Source: Colwellia sp. C2M11
GTDB lineage: Bacteria; Pseudomonadota; Gammaproteobacteria; Enterobacterales; Alteromonadaceae
Length of the DNA stretch: 64,000 bases
Reading direction: 5' to 3'
Assembly: GCF_018860915.1 (NCBI RefSeq)
Contig: NZ_JAHKQD010000044.1
Location: 1 to 64,000, forward strand
A program made the position numbers and the translations under genes. This document shows, in pieces, positions 18,776 to 26,867 of this stretch (position 1 is the stretch's first letter; each line of letters begins with the position of its first letter). The notes beneath the pieces were generated by a model. The model searched no databases, was not told where the DNA came from, and saw only the letters and a list, made by a program, of their open reading frames with translations.

Positions 18776-19777
18776 TTAATTAATATTTCTTGTTTTAACC
18801 ATAATAAATAAGAAAAATATACTGCCTAAAGCAGAGGTTATTATACCAATGGGAATTTCAGCATTCGCTAATGCGGAGCGGGCAATAATATCGACCCAAA
18901 TTAAAAAAATCCCACCAATTAAGGCACTACCAATAATCAGTTTTAATGTAGTGACTCCAAATACTTGACGCACAATATGTGGGATCATTAAACCTACAAA
19001 CCCTATGCCACCACAATAAGCGACAATGGTAGCAGTTAAAGCGGCACAAAGAGCGAGCATGAGTAATCTTAGTTTATCTACATTAATACCTAAGCTTGCT
19101 GCACTTTCATCACCAAGTAAGAGCGCGTCAATTTGACGATGTAGGGCGGTAATGATGACAATAGTGATGAGCAATACCGCGGTAATAGCATAAAAGTTAC
19201 TCATCTCAACACGCGCTAGACTGCCCATAAGCCAAAAGATAACACGATTAGTAGCATAGGGCTCACCAAAGAAAAGAATAAATTGCGTCACGGCAGCAAG
19301 CATAAATGAAACTGCAATACCGGTAAGTAATAATTGTTCCATTCGCTGTAATACTTTGGCAATAATAAGCACAATAACTATCGCTAATAAAGCACCCAAA
19401 AAGGCAGCAAGGGGAAGGGCAATAGCGAGTTGTTGTTCTAAACCAATGCTAGTTAACGAAATATTAGCAATAGTTACACCTAAGCCTGCACCCGATACTA
19501 TGCCAAATAAATAAGGATCGGCTAATGGGTTACGGGTTGTATTTTGTAAAATTGCCCCTGCAATGGCTAATCCCATGCCAGCCACTAAGCCTACTAATAC
19601 TCTAGGTATTCTGACTTGCCAAATCACCATTTGGCTTATTTTGTCTGGGCAGTTACCCACTAGACACTGAAAAATTTGAGTGTGATTGATATCTGCTGGT
19701 CCATAACTTAAACCTGCGATAGCTGAGAGCAAGGTGAAAATAATTAAGGAGATAACAATGAAGTATGATCTAGTCAT
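18776..19777 (-). CDS. btuC: Cobalamin ABC transporter permease BtuC
   Basis: This 333-residue FecCD-family permease has about ten membrane helices. Conserved stretches are WQVRIPRVLVGLVAGMGLAI, GAILQNTTRNPLADPYLFG, and GFVGLMIPHIVRQVFG near the C-terminal side, the loop that contacts the ATPase. It overlaps the end of btuD by 8 bp, indicating translational coupling. The FecCD family also serves siderophores; cobalamin is assigned from cobO, the riboswitch and btuF. Confidence 0.9.
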   Translation of the reverse strand: MTRSYFIVISLIIFTLLSAIAGLSYGPADINHTQIFQCLVGNCPDKISQMVIWQVRIPRVLVGLVAGMGLAIAGAILQNTTRNPLADPYLFGIVSGAGLGVTIANISLTSIGLEQQLAIALPLAAFLGALLAIVIVLIIAKVLQRMEQLLLTGIAVSFMLAAVTQFILFFGEPYATNRVIFWLMGSLARVEMSNFYAITAVLLITIVIITALHRQIDALLLGDESAASLGINVDKLRLLMLALCAALTATIVAYCGGIGFVGLMIPHIVRQVFGVTTLKLIIGSALIGGIFLIWVDIIARSALANAEIPIGIITSALGSIFFLFIMVKTRNIN

Positions 19778-20591
19778 TTTTATTCCTTAAATTGATTGTT
19801 TGTTGTTCTGGTAACGAGAAAAATACACGAGGTTTATGTTGTAAATCATCTTTTATGATTGAGCATGGTAATCTAAAAACTTTACTTAACTGGGTCTGTG
19901 TTAATACTTGCTCAGGTGTGCCATCAGCAATTAATTTACCTTGCTCTAATAATAATAATCGTTGGCAATACTGACTGGCCAAATTCAGATCGTGGACTGT
20001 CATGATTACCGTTATATTTAATTGATTAACTAGATTTAATACTTGGTGCTGATAATAAACATCAAGATGATTGGTTGGTTCATCTAAAATAAGTATTTGT
20101 GCCTTTTGTACTAGCGCTCTAGCAATCAGGACACGTTGTTGTTCACCACCGGAAAGTTGACTATAGGGCATCTTTTCTGTGTTAGATAAGCCCACTTTTT
20201 CTAACGCAAGTTTTATCTGTTGTTTGTCATGGTCATTATCAATGGCAAATAAACCTTTAAAAGGTAATAACCCCATTCTGACAATATCGAGCACAGTTAA
20301 TGAGAAAATCGCTTCTGCTTTTTGGGTTACATTGGCAAAATTTCGGGCTAATTCTCGAGCAGAATAACCACTAATTATTTTGTTTTTTAGATGAACGGAG
20401 CCTGATAATGCTACGGTTTTATTGTGCTGTTGTTGATTGGTAATGCAACGCAATAAACTCGTTTTACCAGCACCATTTGGACCAATAATACCGATCACTT
20501 CTCCCTTACTCACGTTAAAGGAGATATTATTAAGGATGGCTTTATTGTTTACTTGCCAATGAAGCTGGTGAACTTTCAGTAGTACTGACAT
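19770..20591 (-). CDS. btuD: Cobalamin ABC transporter ATPase BtuD
   Basis: This 273-residue ATPase has Walker A GPNGAGKT, the signature LSGGEQQRV, Walker B ILILDEPTNHLD and the switch histidine in TVHDLN. It is the first gene of btuD-btuC-cobO-btuF-btuB-lipoprotein. A TTG at 20618 would add nine residues, but the ATG at 20591 (MSVLLKVHQLHW) gives the normal ABC start. The cobalamin riboswitch lies about 60 bp upstream, so this gene is the first regulated cistron. Confidence 0.92.
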   Translation of the reverse strand: MSVLLKVHQLHWQVNNKAILNNISFNVSKGEVIGIIGPNGAGKTSLLRCITNQQQHNKTVALSGSVHLKNKIISGYSARELARNFANVTQKAEAIFSLTVLDIVRMGLLPFKGLFAIDNDHDKQQIKLALEKVGLSNTEKMPYSQLSGGEQQRVLIARALVQKAQILILDEPTNHLDVYYQHQVLNLVNQLNITVIMTVHDLNLASQYCQRLLLLEQGKLIADGTPEQVLTQTQLSKVFRLPCSIIKDDLQHKPRVFFSLPEQQTINLRNKND

Positions 20592-20649
20592 TGTTTGTTG
20601 GTGTTTTCCCGCACGCAAAATTTTTAAGGTTTGTTAATTATATTAAAAG

Positions 20650-20765
20650 GTTAAGTATCTGACTTATCGTTAAATTATTACCAATAAATAATGGTAGTAA
20701 CTTATGAATCACAGTTGCGGGTACAGTGGAGGAATTCTTTATTAAAAATAAAGGCACCTCATTCC
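20650..20765 (-). ncRNA. Cobalamin riboswitch (adenosylcobalamin leader)
   Basis: Read on the minus strand, the leader has GAGGTGCC near its start, then the core CCGCAACTGTGA (20720-20709), a near-universal block of cobalamin riboswitches, then a B12-box-like AGTCAGATACTTAACC (20666-20651) at its 3' end. Order and spacing agree with the class, and the element lies upstream of B12 uptake genes. It probably lowers expression of the operon when adenosylcobalamin is plentiful. Boundaries are approximate. Confidence 0.9.
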
Positions 20766-20813
20766 TTAACCATTTGGAGAGTTTACGCAGATAGTACAAA
20801 ATAAGCAAGCTTT

Positions 20814-20829
20814 AGCGGTTTAGACGTCT
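20814..20829. promoter_or_regulatory. MetJ-like box upstream of the B12 riboswitch
   Basis: A perfect AGACGTCT (20822-20829), inside the palindrome TTTAGACGTCTAAA, is preceded by AGCGGTTT (5 of 8 matches to a met box). Two adjacent boxes are the usual minimum for MetJ. It lies about 50 bp upstream of the riboswitch 5' end, where the promoter of the B12 operon should be. The bacterioferritin genes on the other side are a less likely target. Confidence 0.6.
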
Positions 20830-20920
20830 AAATACCAATAAAAGAAAATAGGTAAAATTTCACTTATCACTTATTTTTCATCTACACTGAAGATAGGTTT
20901 AATATTTTCAGGAGTAAACA

Positions 20921-21406
20921 ATGAAAGGTAACAGTAAAGTTATTGCGAGTCTTAATGGTTTATTACATAACGAGCTTGCCTCGATCGATCAATATTTTAT
21001 CCACTCTCGTATGTATCAAGATTGGGGCTTAGATAAGCTATATGACCAATTAGAGCATGAAATGCAAGAAGAGCTTACTCATGCTGATGCACTAATAAAA
21101 CGTATTTTATTTCTTGAAGGAGTACCTAATTTATCAGATCGTCGTGATTTACTTATTGGTGATGATGTTAGTTCAATGTTAAAAAATGATCTTATTTTAG
21201 AAATGGAGGTTGTGGCAGGACTTAAAGAAAGTATTAAATTATGTGAAGCTGAAGGAGATTACCAAAGCAGAATTATGTTAGAAAAACTCTTGGAAGATAC
21301 TGAGGAAGATCATGTTTATTGGCTTGAAAGACAAATAGGGCTAATTGATAAGATTGGACTAAATAATTATATTCAATCACATATGGGTAATCACCTAGGT
21401 GGATAA
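20921..21406 (+). CDS. bfrB: Bacterioferritin, ferroxidase-type subunit lacking heme Met
   Basis: This 161-residue bacterioferritin subunit stores iron in a 24-mer shell. Against E. coli Bfr the six diiron ligands appear to be kept: Glu18 (NELAS), Glu51 and His54 (EELTHAD), Glu94 (ILEME), Glu127 and His130 (TEEDHVYW). The heme-ligating Met52 is replaced by Leu. It is thus a catalytic, non-heme subunit, complementary to the next gene 20 bp downstream. A good AGGAG site precedes the start. Naming of A and B subunits varies between species. Confidence 0.9.
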   Translation: MKGNSKVIASLNGLLHNELASIDQYFIHSRMYQDWGLDKLYDQLEHEMQEELTHADALIKRILFLEGVPNLSDRRDLLIGDDVSSMLKNDLILEMEVVAGLKESIKLCEAEGDYQSRIMLEKLLEDTEEDHVYWLERQIGLIDKIGLNNYIQSHMGNHLGG

Positions 21407-21426
21407 ACTAACAAGAGGGTTTTATT

Positions 21427-21894
21427 ATGAAAGGGGATAAAGGTATTATTGCTTTGTTAAACAAAGCACTTGCGGTTGAGTTGATTGCAATTAATCAGTA
21501 TTTTTTACATGCCAGAATGTATAAGAACTGGGGGTTGGAGCAATTAAACAAAGCGGATTATAAAACATCAATTAAAAAAATGAAGCAGGCTGATTCGTTA
21601 ATTGAACGCATTCTTTTTTTAGAAGGTTTACCTAACCTACAAGATCTCGGTCGATTACATATTGGTGAGGAAACAACTGAAATACTTCAAGCGAATATAG
21701 CATTAGAGCATAAATCTCGTTCAGTACTACAAGAATTAATTGAGTCATGTGAACTGCAGCAAGATTATATTAGTAGGGATTGTGCTGAAAGCTTATTAGA
21801 AAGTGTTGAAACACAAATTGACTGGATTGAAGAGCAGCAATATTTAATTACGAATGTAGGGTTAGAAAATTACCTACAAACAATGATGAATTAA
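21427..21894 (+). CDS. bfrA: Bacterioferritin, heme-binding subunit without ferroxidase site
   Basis: This 155-residue paralogue keeps Met52 (KKMKQAD), the axial heme ligand between subunits, together with Glu18 and Glu94. It has lost the other ferroxidase ligands seen in E. coli Bfr: Glu51 becomes Lys, His54 Gln, Glu127 Val and His130 Gln (VETQIDW). It should bind heme and pass electrons into the core but not oxidise iron. With the upstream gene it forms a two-subunit bacterioferritin as in Neisseria or Pseudomonas. It overlaps the convergent bfd gene by 4 bp. Confidence 0.9.
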   Translation: MKGDKGIIALLNKALAVELIAINQYFLHARMYKNWGLEQLNKADYKTSIKKMKQADSLIERILFLEGLPNLQDLGRLHIGEETTEILQANIALEHKSRSVLQELIESCELQQDYISRDCAESLLESVETQIDWIEEQQYLITNVGLENYLQTMMN

Positions 21895-22085
21895 GCAACA
21901 AAGGCCTCAGTTTCTGCAATTTGTACTAATTTATCATTCAGAATACTTTTACTGCATTGGCAACATTTCCCACACTGTGAACCAATTTTTAATTCACTTG
22001 TTAATTGTTTCATGGTGTGAGCACCGTTGTCCACAGCGGCTTTAATTTGGGTGTCGGTTACGCCAAGACACAAACAGACATACAT
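21891..22085 (-). CDS. bfd: Bacterioferritin-associated ferredoxin Bfd
   Basis: This 64-residue [2Fe-2S] protein begins MYVCLCLGVTDTQIKAAVDN and has the four cluster cysteines at 4, 6, 38 and 41 (the last two in GSQCGKCCQC). Bfd reduces bacterioferritin heme so that stored Fe(III) is released. The frame is open to 22154, but the upstream part is a hydrophobic stretch unlike the family; the ATG at 22085 gives the usual length. It is convergent with the bacterioferritin genes, allowing opposite regulation of storage and release. Confidence 0.93.
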   Translation of the reverse strand: MYVCLCLGVTDTQIKAAVDNGAHTMKQLTSELKIGSQCGKCCQCSKSILNDKLVQIAETEAFVA

Positions 22086-22201
22086 AAGTAATACCAAAAA
22101 TACTTTAATTAAAATCAATGTTGATATAGTAATGTAAACAAGAGTGATTATCAATAAGGTTTGTGGTTTTTATTTAGTATTATGTTTTATATTCCATAAA
22201 A

Positions 22202-22224
22202 AAAGCAGCTAAAGCTGCTTTTTT
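22202..22224 (-). terminator. Terminator after the M13 peptidase gene
   Basis: Arms AAAGCAGCT and AGCTGCTTT enclose a two-base loop and are flanked by A and T runs, so the hairpin reads as a terminator on either strand. It lies 24 bp beyond the stop codon of the peptidase gene transcribed from the right. Confidence 0.85.
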
Positions 22225-22247
22225 TATCTAAACGTATTAAGTTTGAA

Positions 22248-24320
22248 TTACCAAATTTTAACGCGTTTTTCCGGAGCTATGTACATTGCATCGCCTTCTT
22301 TCACATCAAATGCTTCATAGAATTCATTCATGTTTGAAAGTGAACCTAAAGCACGAAACTCTCCAGGAGAATGAGGGTCTGTTGCTACGCGGTTACGCAT
22401 TGATTTTTCAACAATTTTAGAACGCCAAATTTGAGCATAACCCATAAAGAAACGTTGATCACCCGTTAAGCCATCAATTACAGGTGCTTCTTTACCATTT
22501 AATGATGCTTTATACGCTTTATACGCAATAGTTACACCTGATAAATCACCAATATTTTCGCCTAAAGTTAATTCACCATTTACGTTTAAATCATCAAATA
22601 CTTGATAAGCAGCATATTGATCTACTAAGGCCTTAGTGCGAGCAGCAAACTCTTTAAGGTCTTGTTCTGTCCACCAATTACGTAAGTTACCTTTGGCGTC
22701 ATATTTACTACCTTGATCATCAAAACCATGACCCATTTCATGACCAATAACTGCACCAATACCACCGTAGTTTACGGCATCGTCAGCTTCCATATTAAAG
22801 AATGGTGCTTGTAAAATAGCGGCAGGAAAAACAATTTCGTTAGCCGGCGGATTATAATAAGCGTTAACCGTTTGTGGTGTCATATGCCATTCCCATTTAT
22901 GGATTGGGCCACCTAGTTTAGCGATTTCTTTATTATTTGATATTTTACGTGAGCGAATAACGTTACCTACTAAATCATCTGATTTAATAGTTAACGCTGA
23001 ATAATCTTCCCATTGGTCAGGGTAGCCAATTTTAGGAGTGAAGGCCGCTAATTTTACATGAGCTGCTTTTTTAGTGTCTGCAGACATCCACGTTAGATCG
23101 TCAATACTTGTACCATAAGCGTTACGTAAGTTTTCTACTAATTCACTCATGCGTGATTTAGCTTGAGGTGTAAAATGACGTGTTACATACACTTTGCCAA
23201 TAACTTCACCTAAGTTACCATTTACAACACTTACACCACGTTTCCACTGTGGACGTTGTTCTTCTCTACCACTAAGTTGCTTAGAGAAAAAGTCAAAATC
23301 TTCATTATCTAAGTCAGCAGTTAAATAACTTGCAAAAGCGCTTAATGTATTAAATGTTAAATATTGCTTCCAAACGTCGATAGAAGTTTGTTCGAATACT
23401 TCACCAAAGCCTTTAATAAAATCAGGTTGGTTAATAATAATATCTTTTTGTGTTGCAACCCCTTCAGCTGCTAAAAAAGCCTGCCAATTAAATTTATTGG
23501 TAAGGGTATCTAAGCTGCTTGTTGCTAGTTTGTTATATGTTTTTTCGCTGTCACGGTTTTGTACAGGAGTCCAGTGATGCTCAGCTAGGTTAGTTTCTAA
23601 TTCCATGATATTTTTAGCAGCATCTTTTGCGTTGCTTAGACCTGCTAAGTTATACATATTTTCAATATGTGTAATATAGCCGCTACGTAATTTTACAAAC
23701 CGTTCAGCATCATTAAAGTAGTAGTCTCTATCTGGTAAATTTAAACCATTTTGCCAAATATGCGCGGCGTAGCTTGCAGAGTCTTTAGCGTCAATACTAA
23801 TATATAAAGCTAGTGGGTTATTGATACCAACTGTTGAATAGGCACCAAAAAAGGTGGCTAAGTCATCTTTAGTTTCAATAGTGTTAATCGCAGACAAGAT
23901 TGATTGAATAGGGGCGATACCGTCAGCATTACGCTTTTCGCTATCCATATAAGAGCGGAATAAATCAGCAACTTTTTGTTCGTCAGAGCCTACTTTTAAA
24001 CCGCTCGTAGCTGCAAGTTCTTCAATAATAGCTTTTACATCTTCGTCTGCTTTATCACGTAAGTCGTAAAATGAACCGATTGCAGTTTTATCACCAGGAA
24101 TTGTGTGACTCTTCATCCAACCGCCATTGATGTAGCGGTAAAAGTTATCTTGTGGACGTACACTTTTATCCATGTTTTTTTGTTCAATACCAGAAGCTAA
24201 GGCTGTTTTTTGTGGAGCTTCCATACTTTTTTGAACTTCAGATTGATTCATGTTGCTGTTGCTACAGCCACTTAGTATCAGTAAAGAAGTACAAACTGCG
24301 CCAGTTATAATTGCTTTCAT
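22248..24320 (-). CDS. M13 family zinc metallopeptidase (PepO/neprilysin type), lipoprotein
   Basis: This 690-residue protein has a lipoprotein signal (LLILSGCSNS, Cys about 19) and so should be membrane-anchored outside the cytoplasm. The zinc site is HEMGH (about residue 527) with the third ligand in ENIGDLSGV and the substrate-binding NAYY (NAYYNPPANEIVFPAAIL). The N-terminal M13 domain starts at PQDNFYRYINGGWMKSHTIP. Such peptidases cut short peptides. It is a single gene with its own terminator; 234 bp upstream show no gene. Confidence 0.95.
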   Translation of the reverse strand: MKAIITGAVCTSLLILSGCSNSNMNQSEVQKSMEAPQKTALASGIEQKNMDKSVRPQDNFYRYINGGWMKSHTIPGDKTAIGSFYDLRDKADEDVKAIIEELAATSGLKVGSDEQKVADLFRSYMDSEKRNADGIAPIQSILSAINTIETKDDLATFFGAYSTVGINNPLALYISIDAKDSASYAAHIWQNGLNLPDRDYYFNDAERFVKLRSGYITHIENMYNLAGLSNAKDAAKNIMELETNLAEHHWTPVQNRDSEKTYNKLATSSLDTLTNKFNWQAFLAAEGVATQKDIIINQPDFIKGFGEVFEQTSIDVWKQYLTFNTLSAFASYLTADLDNEDFDFFSKQLSGREEQRPQWKRGVSVVNGNLGEVIGKVYVTRHFTPQAKSRMSELVENLRNAYGTSIDDLTWMSADTKKAAHVKLAAFTPKIGYPDQWEDYSALTIKSDDLVGNVIRSRKISNNKEIAKLGGPIHKWEWHMTPQTVNAYYNPPANEIVFPAAILQAPFFNMEADDAVNYGGIGAVIGHEMGHGFDDQGSKYDAKGNLRNWWTEQDLKEFAARTKALVDQYAAYQVFDDLNVNGELTLGENIGDLSGVTIAYKAYKASLNGKEAPVIDGLTGDQRFFMGYAQIWRSKIVEKSMRNRVATDPHSPGEFRALGSLSNMNEFYEAFDVKEGDAMYIAPEKRVKIW

Positions 24321-24554
24321 TTATTAACTCTCATTTATGTTTTTAATAATCATGTTGTTCAATTTATATTGTAAAGTGGAAAATAAGTATCTGAAAAACA
24401 TGCCTAACTAATACTACGAAAGAATTCGTTCAAACTCCAGTTCAGAACACATCTATTTACATAATAAATTTATGCTAAGTTTATAAACAATTTATGCAGA
24501 TTATACTAGTGCCATTAGGGTGATTGGTGGGCTTTATAGGATAGAATACGAGTT

Positions 24555-25220
24555 TTATTCTTTCTGAGAGGTAAGTAGCTCAACAGCACATTGACACATT
24601 TCATCAATTTGGCTGGCATCACCATAAATACCGTCAATAACCAGTTGTGCTATTCCGTGTAAGGTTGCCCAAGCAACCTGTGCTAAACGTAGTGAATTAT
24701 GTGACTTTGGTAATATGCCTTTTTGTTGCCAAAGTTGTGTCATTTCAACTTGATACTGAAAGCTAGGATAGGCAACATCAATAAGTTTTTGTGTTCCTTT
24801 TGAGCCGTTATTGCCTTTTGTTTCATTCGTTTTTTCTGTTTTTTTCCATAATGTACTGCCAAACATTAATCGATAAATCGCCGAGTTTTGTGTGGCAAAG
24901 CGTACATAAAAATGAACAAATGTATGATATTTTTCTTGATCGGTTAGCATATTATTATTAAATATTTCTTCTGCTTGAGCTTTCCAACTAATAAAGCCTT
25001 GTGCAGCGATAGCTGAGAGCAAGTCATTTTTATCTGTAAAGTGATGATATGCCGCGGTGCGTGATACACCAATACGTTCAGCGAGTTTTCTCAATGATAA
25101 GGTTTCAATACCATCTTCTGATATCATCGCTGTTGCGGTCGCAAGTAAGCTACTCTGTAAGTCACCATGATGATAAGTTGAATTTTTACTATCAATAGTT
25201 GGATTGTTTTTTTTCATCAT
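24555..25220 (-). CDS. TetR family transcriptional regulator
   Basis: The N-terminal HTH (about residues 22-65) reads DGIETLSLRKLAERIGVSRTAAYHHFTDKNDLL, a classic TetR domain; the C-terminal ligand domain resembles the WHG type, with RFATQNSAIYRLMFG and AQVAWATLHGIAQLVIDG. It starts 40 bp after the thrE-like gene on the same strand and may regulate that operon. The ligand is unknown. Confidence 0.9.
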   Translation of the reverse strand: MMKKNNPTIDSKNSTYHHGDLQSSLLATATAMISEDGIETLSLRKLAERIGVSRTAAYHHFTDKNDLLSAIAAQGFISWKAQAEEIFNNNMLTDQEKYHTFVHFYVRFATQNSAIYRLMFGSTLWKKTEKTNETKGNNGSKGTQKLIDVAYPSFQYQVEMTQLWQQKGILPKSHNSLRLAQVAWATLHGIAQLVIDGIYGDASQIDEMCQCAVELLTSQKE

Positions 25221-25260
25221 TATTTAAGTTTCTATTGTGTGTGCTTTAAAAAGGTTACCG

Positions 25261-26487
25261 CTATAGTGTTTTTCTATGAGGAATAGCTACATTTGAAAAA
25301 ATAATCCCCGCAACTAAGGACATAAAAATAAGAAATGTTTGCGAGCCTAAGTCAGTCACATCTAACATTTGCTTTCCTGAAACTAAGCTGTTGAGTCCAA
25401 TATAAACTTTACTACCAGGGACTAACACAACCAGTCCCAGTAAGCGCACTATAGAAGAAGGTAAATTCATAATTCGAGAAAATAAATTACTATAAATTCC
25501 TAAGGCAAAAGCTCCAACAAAAGCTCCTAAAGCGACTCCTAGATAGCTAGTAGCCCAAATACTTACGCCAAAAGAAATGTAACCGGCAATCATACCCCAT
25601 GGCGCATCTTTTAATCGTACTTTAAATAAAATAACTAATGAAATAGTCAGAGTCGTGACGGCTAACCATGACGTCCAAACAGGCATAGTTTCAGGAGGAA
25701 TAAAGGTGACTTCTCCCCACATTAAATTACCTAATGCCATGCCCAAAACAGCGCCAAAATAAAGTTTGAACAGTACCATAGCACCATCCATGATACGTGC
25801 TGTCCCTGACATTAAGTGCCTTGCTGCTAATTCAGATAAGCCAACTGTTAACGATAAACCAGGAATAAAAGATATAATACTGGAAAGAATAACCATAGGT
25901 ATATTAATACTAGGATCAAATATTGAAATCAAAGAGGCTAATAAGGAGGTTGTTAATGCCGCCATTGGCTCTAGCATTTCGGTGACACGACGTGAACGCT
26001 CAGCCCACATTACAAATGAGAAAACAACAAAACCTAATATAGTTGACCAGAAAACATCATGCCAACTTGTGTGCATTAACATTGCAAAAGCACCGCTTGA
26101 GGCACCAAAAGCTAAAAAAGTTAACAAAAAACCATACGGAGGGGGCTTTGAATTGACTTCTTTTAAACGTTCAATAGCTTCATCTAGCGTTCTTTCACCG
26201 CTGGTTAACTCGTCTACTAATTCATCAATACGTGCTAAAGACCCCAAATCTATTTCGCCAGGTGCCACGCGAACTAAGTGATTGTATTGATGCTCATCTT
26301 CCTCATCAGATAAAATAAAAGTTAATGCCGTAGGAGTAACCATAAATGAAGCACGAATATCTAAAAAGTGCGCAATGGAGAGTAAATTATCCTCTAAGCG
26401 ATATGCTGTAGAGCCTAACTTGTGAAGAGCCTTCCCAAGTTGGATGATAAATCGACGTTTTTGATAAAAATCATCTGCAGGTGTCAT
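25261..26487 (-). CDS. ThrE/YjjP-YjjB family amino acid exporter
   Basis: This 408-residue membrane protein fuses the two halves that are separate in YjjP and YjjB. An N-terminal cytoplasmic part (about 1-125, with KLGSTAYRLEDNLLSIAHFL) is followed by about ten membrane helices. The ThrE family exports threonine and serine in Corynebacterium, and YjjPB exports succinate in E. coli, so the substrate is open. Conserved glycines and prolines occur in SSIISFIPGLSLTVGLSEL and LVVLVPGSKVYIGLNSL. It probably forms an operon with the downstream tetR gene. Confidence 0.85.
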   Translation of the reverse strand: MTPADDFYQKRRFIIQLGKALHKLGSTAYRLEDNLLSIAHFLDIRASFMVTPTALTFILSDEEDEHQYNHLVRVAPGEIDLGSLARIDELVDELTSGERTLDEAIERLKEVNSKPPPYGFLLTFLAFGASSGAFAMLMHTSWHDVFWSTILGFVVFSFVMWAERSRRVTEMLEPMAALTTSLLASLISIFDPSINIPMVILSSIISFIPGLSLTVGLSELAARHLMSGTARIMDGAMVLFKLYFGAVLGMALGNLMWGEVTFIPPETMPVWTSWLAVTTLTISLVILFKVRLKDAPWGMIAGYISFGVSIWATSYLGVALGAFVGAFALGIYSNLFSRIMNLPSSIVRLLGLVVLVPGSKVYIGLNSLVSGKQMLDVTDLGSQTFLIFMSLVAGIIFSNVAIPHRKTL

Positions 26488-26575
26488 ATAATTAGAGTAA
26501 TAAAGGTAAATAAAGCTTGTGTGCTATGTTAATGTATTTTTAGTAATTAGCAATTGTAAAATTTGAAGGATATAT

Positions 26576-26749
26576 ATGACTTTATTCATTATTCTTGCGT
26601 GTGTGTTTGGTGTTGTTGCACTTATGGTCATACTCGGAGAAAGATTTGGTAGCCCAATGAGTAATGAACAACAAGCCAGGTTTAGTAAAGTAAGTTGGAT
26701 ACTTGTTTTTATGATTTTAGTTGGCGCTATTATTAAAGAGATGCTTTAG
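26576..26749 (+). CDS. Small membrane protein, 57 residues, unknown
   Basis: Translation from the ATG at 26576 gives 57 residues beginning MTLFIILACVFGVVALMVIL and ending LVGAIIKEML. Two hydrophobic helices (about 3-21 and 42-55) flank a short polar segment GERFGSPMSNEQQARFSK. GAAGGA seven bases upstream is a good ribosome site and a hairpin follows the stop, so the frame looks real. It is divergent from thrE. No family was recognised. Confidence 0.7.
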   Translation: MTLFIILACVFGVVALMVILGERFGSPMSNEQQARFSKVSWILVFMILVGAIIKEML

Positions 26750-26757
26750 CGCAGAAC

Positions 26758-26794
26758 ACACAACAACTACGTTTAGTTGTTGTGTTAATTTTAT
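26758..26794 (+). terminator. Hairpin after the 57-residue gene
   Basis: A 12-bp stem ACACAACAACTA / TAGTTGTTGTGT with a four-base loop starts 9 bp after the stop codon and is followed by TAATTTTAT. The T tract is weak. It lies between convergent genes and may act for both. Confidence 0.6.
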
Positions 26795-26867
26795 AAGAAG
26801 GAGAAAGCCGCGCTGCTTTTGTGATGAAATAAAAGGCGGGCTACCAATAATATAACTACTCGTTAAA

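Larger units (their letters stand above)
20592..20920. other. Regulatory region between btuD and bacterioferritin
   Basis: This 329-bp gap between two divergent operons has no gene. It contains a cobalamin riboswitch on the minus strand (20650-20765), a MetJ-like box further upstream (20814-20829), and presumably the plus-strand promoter of the bacterioferritin genes in 20830-20900. An AGGAG ribosome site sits just before the ATG at 20921. Confidence 0.75.

Noticed and set aside
25766-26281. 171-codon plus-strand frame opposite the ThrE gene
   Set aside because: It is antisense to a clear membrane-protein gene and the translation resembles no family.
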